From Nocardia rosealba (GTDB lineage: Bacteria; Actinomycetota; Actinomycetes; Mycobacteriales; Mycobacteriaceae), in NCBI RefSeq assembly GCF_020216065.1, contig NZ_JAIWNA010000006.1:186001-250000 (forward strand): a stretch of 64,000 nucleotides of DNA. The letters are read 5' to 3'. Shown here one piece after another: positions 1 to 7,778 of this stretch. The notes under the pieces were generated by a model. The model made no database searches. It was not told where the DNA came from and saw only the letters and a program-made list of their open reading frames with translations. Both the position numbers and the translations under genes were made by a program. Every line of letters starts with the position of its first letter. Positions within the stretch are counted from its first letter, which is position 1.

Positions 1-253
1 CAGCGCCGAGTTGGCCGGCGAGCAGCGCGATCAGCAGGGTGAGCACGGCGGTGACGATGCCGCCCGCACCGACGACCGGCATCCGTTTGTCGCCGTAGTA
101 ATGCCCCCACCCCGCACTCACCGTCACGGTCGCGTCGTCGAGCTTCCGGTAGACCGACCGCATGATCACCGCCCCGCAGACATCGGTGCCGTAGACGACG
201 GCATTGGCGAGTACGGCGACGGTGGCAATGATCTGGCCGGTGACAACAAGCAT
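1..253 (-). CDS. Putative DUF1772-like integral membrane protein, 3' end outside the window
   Basis: The first 84 codons are visible from an ATG at 253. The product starts with a hydrophobic segment (residues 2-22) and ends the visible part with another (about 60-80), with a short polar loop between containing a YYGDKRMPV stretch. That loop plus the paired helices resembles small DUF1772 membrane proteins; this family call rests on memory of the motif and is tentative. The gene is transcribed away from the alpha/beta hydrolase at 448, and a TTCTCG-N6-CGAGAA operator lies 24 bp upstream of its start. Confidence 0.5.
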   Translation of the reverse strand, partial: MLVVTGQIIATVAVLANAVVYGTDVCGAVIMRSVYRKLDDATVTVSAGWGHYYGDKRMPVVGAGGIVTAVLTLLIALLAGQLGA

Positions 254-276
254 TTTCGGCTTCCCTTCCTGGGGCT

Positions 277-294
277 TTCTCGTATGTCCGAGAA
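277..294. promoter_or_regulatory. Inverted-repeat operator, copy 1 (TTCTCG-N6-CGAGAA)
   Basis: An 18-bp inverted repeat with perfect 6-bp arms lies 23 bp upstream of the leftward membrane-protein gene. The same arms and spacing recur at 410-427 in front of the rightward gene. Size and symmetry suit a TetR-type repressor (inference). No regulator gene adjoins it inside the window. Confidence 0.6.
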
Positions 295-409
295 TGCGCG
301 CCGGGGTTTGGAAGGCACTAGGAGCGGACTTGGAAACGGCGGACGCCCCCGTGTCAGCGGGCGTGTAGGTCGGGTGTCAGGGCGGTGTCAGGAGGTGGCG
401 TGACAGTGG

Positions 410-427
410 TTCTCGTAACGGCGAGAA
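410..427. promoter_or_regulatory. Inverted-repeat operator, copy 2 (TTCTCG-N6-CGAGAA)
   Basis: This is the second copy of the operator at 277-294, with identical arms; both spacers begin TA. One more base pair extends the stem (GTTCTCG/CGAGAAC). It ends 20 bp before the hydrolase ATG, mirroring the placement of copy 1, so one regulator probably controls both divergent genes. Confidence 0.6.
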
Positions 428-447
428 CGAACTGGAAGGCAAGAGTG

Positions 448-1245
448 ATGACTGCTCAGGGAACAAATCGGGGTAATGCGTGGAGCGGCATGGTCGAGGT
501 GGACGACACCGCGTTGGCCGTGACCGACACCGGTGGCGACGGTATTCCGGTGATCTACCTGAACGGGCAGTTCGCTACCCAGGGTTACTGGAAGAAGACC
601 ATTGCCGAACTGGGTGACGGCTTCCGGCACATCACTTTCGACGAGCGGGGGCGCGGGCGGAAGTCCAAGACGTCCAAGGACTACTCGTTCGAGGCGGCGG
701 TGCGGGATGTGGATGCGGTGCTCGCGGCCAGGGGTGTGGAGCGGGCCATTGTCGTGGCGTGGTCCTATGGCGCGGTCGTGGGAGCGCATTGGGCGCAACG
801 GAATCCGGAGCGGACCATCGGGGCGGTGCTCGTGGACGGCGCGTTTCCCTACGACTGGCTCGATGACGCGATGGAGCAGCGCATCCGGAAACTGTTCAAA
901 CGGTTGAACTGGGTGATGCCGTTGCTGCGGCCGACGGGGTTGACGCCGCGGTTGTCAGCGGCCGAGCAGGCCGAGAGCAATATCGAGCTCGGGAAACTCT
1001 CGCGGGAGAGTGCGCTGGGTCCGGTGCTGGACGCGATCACAGTTCCGGTGCGGTATGTGATCGCTTCGGGAACGTCGTTCGGCAGCAAGAAGGACGAGCA
1101 GGAGAAGATCCGCAAGGGGTTGGATTCGGCTGTCGCCCGCAACGAGAACATCGAGCTCGGGGCGAAGGTGCCGAGCAATCACGGTGCGATCCTGCGGAAG
1201 GATTTCCGGGCGATCGCGGATTCGGTGCGCGAAATCGCCGGATGA
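448..1245 (+). CDS. Alpha/beta hydrolase
   Basis: The product is 265 aa with the alpha/beta hydrolase pattern: an early strand followed by NGQFATQGYW (oxyanion region), FDERGRGRK, a nucleophile elbow WSYGAVVG, DGAFP, and a late NHGAI that supplies the catalytic histidine. Substrate cannot be read from sequence. I chose the ATG at 448 because a GGAAGG-like ribosome site precedes it and because the in-frame start at 385 would put the operator copy at 410-427 inside the coding region. It diverges from the membrane gene at the window edge and shares its paired operators. A terminator separates it from the convergent DedA gene. Confidence 0.8.
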   Translation: MTAQGTNRGNAWSGMVEVDDTALAVTDTGGDGIPVIYLNGQFATQGYWKKTIAELGDGFRHITFDERGRGRKSKTSKDYSFEAAVRDVDAVLAARGVERAIVVAWSYGAVVGAHWAQRNPERTIGAVLVDGAFPYDWLDDAMEQRIRKLFKRLNWVMPLLRPTGLTPRLSAAEQAESNIELGKLSRESALGPVLDAITVPVRYVIASGTSFGSKKDEQEKIRKGLDSAVARNENIELGAKVPSNHGAILRKDFRAIADSVREIAG

Positions 1246-1254
1246 GGCCGGCGG

Positions 1255-1281
1255 GGCCGGGAAGCGACAGACTTCCCGGCC
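1255..1281. terminator. Bidirectional hairpin terminator
   Basis: GGCCGGGAAG pairs perfectly with CTTCCCGGCC across a 7-nt loop, between the convergent hydrolase and DedA genes. There is no long T-run on either side, as is common in high-GC actinobacteria. Confidence 0.6.
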
Positions 1282-1288
1282 GGGCCGG

Positions 1289-1990
1289 TCAGGAGTTGAC
1301 GCGCTCGGTGGGGTCGTCGTCGGGAGAACCCTTGCGGCGCATCCGCTTGACCACCTCGACGACGATCGGCAGCACGGAGACGGCGACGATGAGCAGGAAG
1401 ATCAGGTCGACATTGTCGCGGACCACGGCGATCTGCCCGAGCAGGTAACCGAGGTAGGTGACGCCCGCGCCCCACGCAACACCGCCGATCACGTTGTAGA
1501 GCGCGAAAGTCCGGTATCGCATGGCCGACGCGCCTGCCACGACGGGCGCGAAGGTGCGCACGATCGGGACGAAGCGGGCGAGCACGATGGTGATCGGTCC
1601 GTGCTTTTCGAAGAATTCGTGGGATTCGTCGATATAGCGCTTCTTGAAGAACCGGGCGTCGTTGCTCTTGAACAACGCGGTCCCACCGCGCGCACCGATC
1701 ACGTACCCGACCTGGTCGCCGAGGATCGCGGCGACGGGGATCAGCACGAGCAGCACCCCGATCGGCGCGAACGGTTCGATCTCGGTCGACTTCGACGCCG
1801 CGATCAACCCGGCGGTGAACAGCAGGGAATCGCCGGGCAGCAGCGGGAACAGCAAACCGGACTCGATGAACACCACCAGCAGCAGCCCGGCGAGCATCCA
1901 GGTGCCGAAGGAGTTGAGCAGGTTCACCGGGTCGAGGAAGCCGGGCAGCAGCGCGAGGTGCACGGTGTCGGCCGGGAGGTGCGAGGTCAT
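1289..1990 (-). CDS. DedA family integral membrane protein (VTT/SNARE-associated domain)
   Basis: The 233-aa protein has the DedA signature: an N-terminal helix ending FIESGLLFPLLPGDSLL, then a re-entrant segment with GDQVGYVIGARGG, the basic block ARFVPIVRTFAPVVAGASAM, and two C-terminal membrane helices. DedA/VTT proteins are membrane proteins linked to phospholipid (undecaprenyl-phosphate or phosphatidyl lipid) translocation and membrane homeostasis. Length is typical for the family. It is monocistronic and converges on the upstream hydrolase. The start codon follows an AGGTAGG-like ribosome site. Confidence 0.9.
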   Translation of the reverse strand: MTSHLPADTVHLALLPGFLDPVNLLNSFGTWMLAGLLLVVFIESGLLFPLLPGDSLLFTAGLIAASKSTEIEPFAPIGVLLVLIPVAAILGDQVGYVIGARGGTALFKSNDARFFKKRYIDESHEFFEKHGPITIVLARFVPIVRTFAPVVAGASAMRYRTFALYNVIGGVAWGAGVTYLGYLLGQIAVVRDNVDLIFLLIVAVSVLPIVVEVVKRMRRKGSPDDDPTERVNS

Positions 1991-2224
1991 AGTCCTACCT
2001 GGGGATGACGGGTCGGTTCACGTCGTAATTGTTCCATTCGGACGCTATCACCCGGGCCGCGCCACCACCCTCACCACGATAGCGAGCCCGCATGACCACG
2101 GACATAGCGGCATACGGCCCCGTACGCCGCAGTAACGATCTTGCAGGTGGGGGCGACATGGTTCGTGACATGCGGCCCGTCGGGGGGCCTGCCCACCTGT
2201 AGGTCGTTCGAACGGGATCAACAT

Positions 2225-3895
2225 ATGAATCTGCGTGCGTTTCTCGCGAAACATCGCATCGCTTCTGCTGTTGCCGCGCCTGCGGCGTTGGGGGTCGCGG
2301 CCATCGTCGCCGCGTCGTTCGCGGTGACATCGAAGCCCGCCTCCCCCGAATACACCCTCACCACATCGGTGACCGAGTGCCGCGAGATGGTGACCATCTC
2401 GGTGGCCGGTCGCAACGACACCCCGGTCGAGGGCACCACCGCCATGCTGCTCGACGCCAACGGCAACCCGCTGCCCGCCGCGCTGTCGGGCGACCACAGC
2501 AGTGTGTGGGTCGACCCGGTGGTGAACGCGCCACGTGACGATCTGGCCGAAGGCGAGTACGCGGCGGTGTACATCGCGTACCCGGCGGACATGTCGACCT
2601 ACGAGGACGCGGTGAACGCGGGTGTCGCCAACACCCAGCGCGTGATGCGGGAGATCTCCGCGGCCTGCCCGGACACCAAGTTCTCCATCGTCGGCTACAG
2701 CGAGGGCGCCGACGTGGTTCGCCGCGTCGCCGAGGGCATCGGCAACGACGACCCGGCGGACGGCTACGGAGTGGTCGATCCCGACGACGTGCTCGGCGTG
2801 GTGATGTTCGCCGATGCCGGTCGCGGGGCGGGTGAGGGCCCGTTCATCGGCGCCGAGGACCCCTTCGCCAACCCGGACGGTTTCGACCAGAAGTACCAGG
2901 ACGGCACGAAGCCGATCTCGGGCAAGGGCGTCACCACGGGCGGCGACTTCGGCGCCCTCAACGGCAAGATCGCCTCGTTCTGCTCCGAGGGCGACCTGAC
3001 TTGCGCCGCGCCGGAGAACATTTCGCTGCTGCAACTGGCCGCCAACGTGGGCAGGCAGATCAATGTCGACGATCTGCAGCGCGACGGTCTCACCCCGGCG
3101 ACGGGCCAGGACATGGCGTTCACCCTGGGCCGGATCGCGATGGCCGCCTTCTCCGATATCGCCGCGAACCCCAATTGGATGGCCAGCGACGAAACCTTCC
3201 TCGATGTGCTGCTGAAGGTGTCGGACCCGGATTACAAGCCGGGTGTGACGAAGGCGCCGGCGAAGGCGGACACGATTGCGGCCGAGAAGATCTCGCCGCT
3301 GGCGTACCTGCCGCAGAAGGTGTTCAACGAGATCGTCGGGCTGATCGTGACGAACCAGAACACCATCCCGGTGGCGCTGAGCGATCCGTACCAGCTCACC
3401 CTCGGCCCCAACGGCACCGGTCATCACTTCGACTACTGGCGCGATTCCGATGCGGCCAACGGTAAGCCGCTGACCTCGGCGGAGTACGCCGCCGCCTGGC
3501 TGACACACCTGGCCAAGCAGGCGCAGGCGGGCGAGACGGTCGACGCGAAGTCGGCTCCGGAGGACTCCGATGTGACGGCCGCGCTCGCCGCGCCGACCAA
3601 GCCTGCGACCACGACCACCTCGGCGGCGCCGAGCACGTCGAAGACCGCCGAGCCCACGTCGAGCACGTCGAAGGCGGCGACCAGCACGTCGAAGCCGTCG
3701 ACCACCGTCGAATCGTCGACCGTCGCACCGTCCACCACGACGGCCCCGCCGACCACCACCGAAGAGCCGGCGACCAACCAGGCCGCCGCCCCGGAAACCA
3801 CCACCCAGGCGCCCGCGCCGAGCACAACGGTGGCTCCGACCACAACGGTCGCGCCGAGCACCACTGTCGCGCCGTCCACCACCGCGACGAACTGA
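2225..3895 (+). CDS. Secreted cutinase-family serine esterase with Ser/Thr/Pro-rich tail
   Basis: The 556-aa product begins with a basic N-terminus and a hydrophobic stretch (residues about 13-35) that acts as signal peptide or anchor. The cutinase core follows, with the nucleophile motif GYSEGADV and the characteristic cysteines. From about residue 455 the chain becomes a low-complexity tail of Thr, Ser, Pro and Ala, ending in repeated TTVAPS units, which may span the wall or be glycosylated. Family enzymes hydrolyse cutin, lipid or carboxyl esters; the substrate here is unknown. I placed the start at 2225 because the signal sequence begins there; an upstream in-frame TTG at 2141 would add a polar leader. 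Confidence 0.85.
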   Translation: MNLRAFLAKHRIASAVAAPAALGVAAIVAASFAVTSKPASPEYTLTTSVTECREMVTISVAGRNDTPVEGTTAMLLDANGNPLPAALSGDHSSVWVDPVVNAPRDDLAEGEYAAVYIAYPADMSTYEDAVNAGVANTQRVMREISAACPDTKFSIVGYSEGADVVRRVAEGIGNDDPADGYGVVDPDDVLGVVMFADAGRGAGEGPFIGAEDPFANPDGFDQKYQDGTKPISGKGVTTGGDFGALNGKIASFCSEGDLTCAAPENISLLQLAANVGRQINVDDLQRDGLTPATGQDMAFTLGRIAMAAFSDIAANPNWMASDETFLDVLLKVSDPDYKPGVTKAPAKADTIAAEKISPLAYLPQKVFNEIVGLIVTNQNTIPVALSDPYQLTLGPNGTGHHFDYWRDSDAANGKPLTSAEYAAAWLTHLAKQAQAGETVDAKSAPEDSDVTAALAAPTKPATTTTSAAPSTSKTAEPTSSTSKAATSTSKPSTTVESSTVAPSTTTAPPTTTEEPATNQAAAPETTTQAPAPSTTVAPTTTVAPSTTVAPSTTATN

Positions 3896-3907
3896 TCGAC
3901 GCCGAAG

Positions 3908-3941
3908 AACCCGGTGTGACCTCGTGTCGCACCGGGTTTTT
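3908..3941 (+). terminator. Rho-independent terminator after the cutinase gene
   Basis: AACCCGGTG pairs with CACCGGGTT across a 13-nt loop and is followed by a run of five T. It starts 12 nt after the cutinase stop codon. Confidence 0.85.
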
Positions 3942-4031
3942 CGTGTCCGCGCCCGCCGGGAAAGCACCGACATCGCGGTCCGACGCGCCGATCATGGTGA
4001 CTGTGACGGGCCTCGGTGCAATGATCGGCGG

Positions 4032-4901
4032 GTGACTCAGTGGCTCCCACTCCTCGGCTCGCTCCCCGTCGCCGGCGCAGTTCTGGTCGGCGTGATCGCC
4101 AACAACCGAACCCACCGCGATGCACTCGCGGCGGCCGACGAGCGTGGCAGGCAGGCGCTCGACGCCGCGCAACGCCATGTCGAGCTGTCGAACATGGTCG
4201 GTGACCAACGCGATCACGAGGCGTGGCGGCGCGAGGCCGTGCTCGCCGCGGTCGCTTCGATCCTGGAGACCTCGGCGTCGGTGCGGGCCGATCTGGCCAG
4301 CTGTGGCGATTGGGAACTGCTGACGACCGAGGAGATCGACAATGCGGGCGCGCAGATCCACAAGCTGATCTGGGGTGGCCCGAGCGGGATGCTCACTCGG
4401 TTGCGGGTGGTTGCCCATCGCCGCATCCCCAACAAGTGTGAAGACCTGTTGCGCACGCTCACCGTCGCCCAGCACATCACCATGCAGCGCCTGAAGCTCC
4501 ACATCGATGTGGAGGCGACGGTCGAGGAGCTCGAGGAGATGGCGTCGCTGTGGCAGAAGGCGATGCGGCATGCGGCCGAGCAGGAGCGGGCGCTGGTGGA
4601 GACCACCCGGATCGAGCTCGGGATCGAGATCGCCTCGAAAACCGTAGGCGCGGAACCGGCTCCGGCACCTGCTCGCGTGGTTGCCGAAACCCAGTCGCCG
4701 ACAGCCCATTCCGACGCAGCCGAGTCCGTGGAGCAGGAGCAGCAACCTTCCGTGCCACCGCAATCCGCTGACCCCCAGGCCCAACCCGAACAGGTCACCG
4801 AGACTCAGCCGATCGCGGAATCACCGCACCCGACCGAAGCACTGGACAACGATCCGCGCGACGCGGCCGACCCGCGCGAAGCCGAAACGGTCAGGGCCTG
4901 A
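4032..4901 (+). CDS. Uncharacterised membrane-anchored protein with Gln/Glu/Pro-rich tail
   Basis: I do not recognise this family. From the GTG at 4032 the 289-aa product has one N-terminal membrane segment (about residues 3-20), then a long charged helical region including a helix over residues about 25-70 and a second over 150-200, and ends in a disordered tail rich in Pro, Gln and Glu. I preferred this GTG because it puts the hydrophobic segment at the N-terminus; an upstream in-frame ATG at 3924 would overlap the cutinase terminator. The gene stands alone, with no visible operon partner. Confidence 0.65.
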   Translation: MTQWLPLLGSLPVAGAVLVGVIANNRTHRDALAAADERGRQALDAAQRHVELSNMVGDQRDHEAWRREAVLAAVASILETSASVRADLASCGDWELLTTEEIDNAGAQIHKLIWGGPSGMLTRLRVVAHRRIPNKCEDLLRTLTVAQHITMQRLKLHIDVEATVEELEEMASLWQKAMRHAAEQERALVETTRIELGIEIASKTVGAEPAPAPARVVAETQSPTAHSDAAESVEQEQQPSVPPQSADPQAQPEQVTETQPIAESPHPTEALDNDPRDAADPREAETVRA

Positions 4902-5066
4902 TCCGTCCTCGCATGCGAGACCGACGGGCGCACTGATTCGCGGCTCGGTGTGCTCGTCCGGAGCGCTGTTTTCCAGTACGAGGTGAAGCAGTGGTGCGCT
5001 GTGGAAGTTCGGCAGGGTCGCGACGTTCGGCTGACGTCACCCGTACCACCGGGTAGCGTGGATACA

Positions 5067-5088
5067 TACGGCACGCAGGGGTGCCGTA
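5067..5088. promoter_or_regulatory. 22-bp inverted repeat upstream of the WS/DGAT gene
   Basis: TACGGCAC and GTGCCGTA form perfect 8-bp arms around a 6-nt centre, 63 bp before the acyltransferase ATG. It may be a repressor operator or a leader hairpin. The rest of the 250-bp gap (4902-5151) holds an AT-containing stretch just before the repeat, GATACAT, that could be a -10 region; I see no gene there. Confidence 0.5.
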
Positions 5089-5151
5089 CCCGACAGCGTG
5101 GTCGATCATCTGAAATCTTTGCCATCACCTGTCGTCAGGGGGCGATCTCGC

Positions 5152-6501
5152 ATGGATCTCATAGCGCCGTTGGATGCGCTGTTCTTGCTCGCGGAATCTC
5201 GGGAACACCCGATGCACGTCGGGTCACTGCAACTGTTCGAACCGCCCGAGGATGCCGGGCCCGACTATCTTCGCGAACTGCGCGAAACGCTACTGGCCGA
5301 CAACACCGTTCGGCCCACCTTCAGCAGGCGGCCCGCCACCTGGCTTGGTGCTCCGCAGCTGGCGTGGACCCAGGACGACGAGGTCGACCTGGATTATCAC
5401 CTGCAGCACAGCGCACTGCCCGCGCCCGGCGGGATGGACCAGCTGCTCGACCACGTCTCGACCCTGCACAGCGCGCTGCTCGACCGGCACCGCCCGATGT
5501 GGGAGATGCATTTCATCGAAGGTCTGGCCGACGGCCGCTTCGCGTTGTACGCGAAGATGCACCACGCGTTGATCGACGGGGTCTCCGCCCAGCGGATCAT
5601 GCAGCGCACCCTCACCACCGACCCGTTCGCCACCGAGGTGACGGTTCCGTGGAACCTGCCGCGCAAGGAGCGCACGCCGCGGACCGCGCAGCCGAAGACG
5701 GGACTGCTCGGCGCGCTGTCGTCGGCGAGTTCATCGGCGGCCGCGCTGCTGAAAGCCACCAGGACCGGGCTGCTCGAGCAGCAGCTCACCCTCCCGTTCG
5801 AGGCGCCGCGCACCCTGCTCAACGTGCCGATCGGCGGCGCCCGCAAGTGCGCGGTGCGCAGCTGGTCGATGGACCGGCTCAAGCAGGTGAAGAAGGCGAC
5901 CGGCACCACCCTCAACGATGTGGTGCTCGCGATGTCGGCCGGCGCGCTGCGCGCATACCTGCTGGAGCACAACGCCTTACCGGACAAGCCGCTGATCGCG
6001 ATGGTTCCGGTGTCGTTGCGCGACGAGGACGACCTCGACACGCAGGGCGTGAAAGTGGCTGCGCTGCTGTGCAATCTCGGTACCGATATCGAGGACCCGG
6101 CCGAACGCCTTCGGGTGGTGAGCGATTCGATGCGGCGCAACAAGCAGGTGTATCACGGTCTCGGCCCATTGCAGACGCTCGCCGTGTCCGGGGCGGTGGT
6201 GAGCCCGATGGCGGCGATGCTGCTCCCGGGCTTCGCGTCGATGACGGCGCCGCCGTTCAACATCGTCATCTCCAATGTGCCCGGTCCGCGCGAATCGATG
6301 TACTGGAACGGCGCGCGGCTGGACGCGGTCTTCCCGCTCTCCATCCCACTGGACAGCCAGGCCGTGAACATCACCCTCACCTCCAATGCCGACAACCTCG
6401 ATTTCGGCCTGGTCGGCTGCCGTCGCACCCTGCCCGACCTGCATCGATTGCTCGACCACCTGGAGGATTCGCTGTCGGCACTGGAGGACGCGGCGCTCTA
6501 G
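5152..6501 (+). CDS. Wax ester synthase/diacylglycerol O-acyltransferase (WS/DGAT)
   Basis: The 449-aa protein carries the catalytic HHALIDG motif of the WS/DGAT family at about residue 138, followed by the conserved NDVVLAMSAGALR region and the C-terminal NVPGPRE block. These enzymes esterify diacylglycerol or fatty alcohol with acyl-CoA to make storage triacylglycerol or wax ester and sit on the inner membrane or lipid droplets. Length matches the family (about 450-480 aa). The start at 5152 is preceded by GGGGGC and matches the conserved N-terminus (MDLIAPLDALFLL). A 22-bp palindrome lies upstream. The adjacent flavoprotein gene follows after 44 bp. Confidence 0.93.
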   Translation: MDLIAPLDALFLLAESREHPMHVGSLQLFEPPEDAGPDYLRELRETLLADNTVRPTFSRRPATWLGAPQLAWTQDDEVDLDYHLQHSALPAPGGMDQLLDHVSTLHSALLDRHRPMWEMHFIEGLADGRFALYAKMHHALIDGVSAQRIMQRTLTTDPFATEVTVPWNLPRKERTPRTAQPKTGLLGALSSASSSAAALLKATRTGLLEQQLTLPFEAPRTLLNVPIGGARKCAVRSWSMDRLKQVKKATGTTLNDVVLAMSAGALRAYLLEHNALPDKPLIAMVPVSLRDEDDLDTQGVKVAALLCNLGTDIEDPAERLRVVSDSMRRNKQVYHGLGPLQTLAVSGAVVSPMAAMLLPGFASMTAPPFNIVISNVPGPRESMYWNGARLDAVFPLSIPLDSQAVNITLTSNADNLDFGLVGCRRTLPDLHRLLDHLEDSLSALEDAAL

Positions 6502-6524
6502 AAATTGGGCATTCTCCACCAAAC

Positions 6525-6538
6525 TAGAACGTGTTACA
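6525..6538. promoter_or_regulatory. KstR-like operator (TNNAACNNGTTNNA)
   Basis: The site TAGAACGTGTTACA matches the consensus known for the mycobacterial cholesterol-catabolism repressor KstR at every defined position. It ends 7 bp before the flavoprotein ATG. A possible promoter, TTCTCC (6512-6517), 17-bp spacer, TACAGT (6535-6540), overlaps it, which would make the transcript nearly leaderless. Confidence 0.55.
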
Positions 6539-6545
6539 GTTCGGT

Positions 6546-7664
6546 ATGCGTACCGAATTCTGCGAACAGCTCGGCATCGAATTCCCGATCTTCGCCTTCA
6601 CCCACTGCCGCGACGTCGTGGCGGCGGTGAGCAATGCGGGCGGACTCGGGGTGCTCGGCGCGGTCGGCTTCACCGCCGAACAGCTCGAGGTGGAGCTGGC
6701 TTGGCTCGATGAACACGTCAACGGCATCTACGGCGTCGACCTGGTGATCCCCTCGAAGTACGAGGGCAAGGGTGTCGACGGCCTGACCCCCGAGCAGCTG
6801 GAAAAGCAACTGGCGCAGATGGTTCCGCAGGGCCATCGCGACTTCGCCCAGCAGATCCTCTCCGACCACAACGTGCCGCCGCTGCCCGACGGCGAACACC
6901 ACAACGAGCTGCTCGGCTGGACCGCGACCACCGCCGGCCCGCAGGTCGACGTCATCCTGAACCACCCCAAGGCCAAGCTCGTCGCCAACGCACTCGGCAC
7001 CCCGCCCGACGATGTCATCAAGCGCATCCAGGACTCCGGCCGGGTGATCGGCGCGCTGTGCGGTTCGGTGAAGCACGCGATGAACCACAAGGCCGCGGGC
7101 CTGGACTTCGTGGTGTGCCAGGGCACCGAGGGCGGCGGGCACTGCGGCGAGGTGTCCTCGCTGGTGCTGTGGCCGCAGGTGATCGAGGCGATCGGCGACA
7201 CGCCGGTGCTGGCGGCCGGTGGTATCGGCAACGGCGCGCAGGTCGCGGCGGCGCTGGCGATGGGCGCGGCGGGTGCGTGGACGGGCTCGCTGTGGCTCAC
7301 CGTCGAGGAGGCCAATGTGCCACCCGCGCAGATGGAGACCTACCTCGAGGCCGACAGCCACTCCACCATCCGCTCGCGGTCGTGGACGGGCAAGCCGTGC
7401 CGCATGCTGCGCAACGACTGGACCGACGCCTGGGAATCGACCGACACTCCCGACCCGCTGCCGATGCCGCTGCAGATGATGGTGGCCCTCGACGGCGTCA
7501 AGCGCGGACACCGCTACCCCGAGGCCGCCAAGGACGTGAACTTCAATCCGGTGGGCCAGGTGGTCGGCATGATGAACAAGGTGGAGCGCAGTGCCGACGT
7601 GATCGAGCGACTGGTGAACGAATACGTCACCGCGTGCGATCGGCTCAGCACTCTCAACTCCTGA
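6546..7664 (+). CDS. Nitronate monooxygenase/2-nitropropane dioxygenase-like FMN protein
   Basis: The 372-aa TIM-barrel flavoprotein shows the family landmarks: SNAGGLGVLG near the N-terminus, the QGTEGGGHCGE loop with the active-site histidine, and AAGGIGNGAQVAAALAMGA, which binds the FMN phosphate. Members oxidise alkyl nitronates, but several actinobacterial relatives act on CoA thioesters, so the substrate is open. The KstR-like box in front suggests a place in lipid or steroid metabolism (inference). The ATG at 6546 is preferred over a GTG at 6531 because the latter lies inside the operator and would add five non-conserved residues. Confidence 0.85.
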   Translation: MRTEFCEQLGIEFPIFAFTHCRDVVAAVSNAGGLGVLGAVGFTAEQLEVELAWLDEHVNGIYGVDLVIPSKYEGKGVDGLTPEQLEKQLAQMVPQGHRDFAQQILSDHNVPPLPDGEHHNELLGWTATTAGPQVDVILNHPKAKLVANALGTPPDDVIKRIQDSGRVIGALCGSVKHAMNHKAAGLDFVVCQGTEGGGHCGEVSSLVLWPQVIEAIGDTPVLAAGGIGNGAQVAAALAMGAAGAWTGSLWLTVEEANVPPAQMETYLEADSHSTIRSRSWTGKPCRMLRNDWTDAWESTDTPDPLPMPLQMMVALDGVKRGHRYPEAAKDVNFNPVGQVVGMMNKVERSADVIERLVNEYVTACDRLSTLNS

Positions 7665-7778
7665 CCGTCCGGATGCCGGTAGGTTGCCGGCGCCACACCG
7701 TGTCAGCGGCACTGCTCGCCTAGACTCGCGGTATCTCACCCAGGTGCACAGTGCCCAACGGTTGCGGACGGCGGTGAC

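Noticed and set aside
2144..2199. CAGGTGGG/CCCACCTG arms in the cutinase leader as a terminator or riboswitch
   Set aside because: The 40-nt loop is large, and no further structure or conservation could be judged by eye.
2048..3973. A 641-codon frame antisense to the cutinase gene
   Set aside because: The product is low-complexity (Arg, Gly, Val) and mirrors the cutinase tail; no motif or ribosome site.
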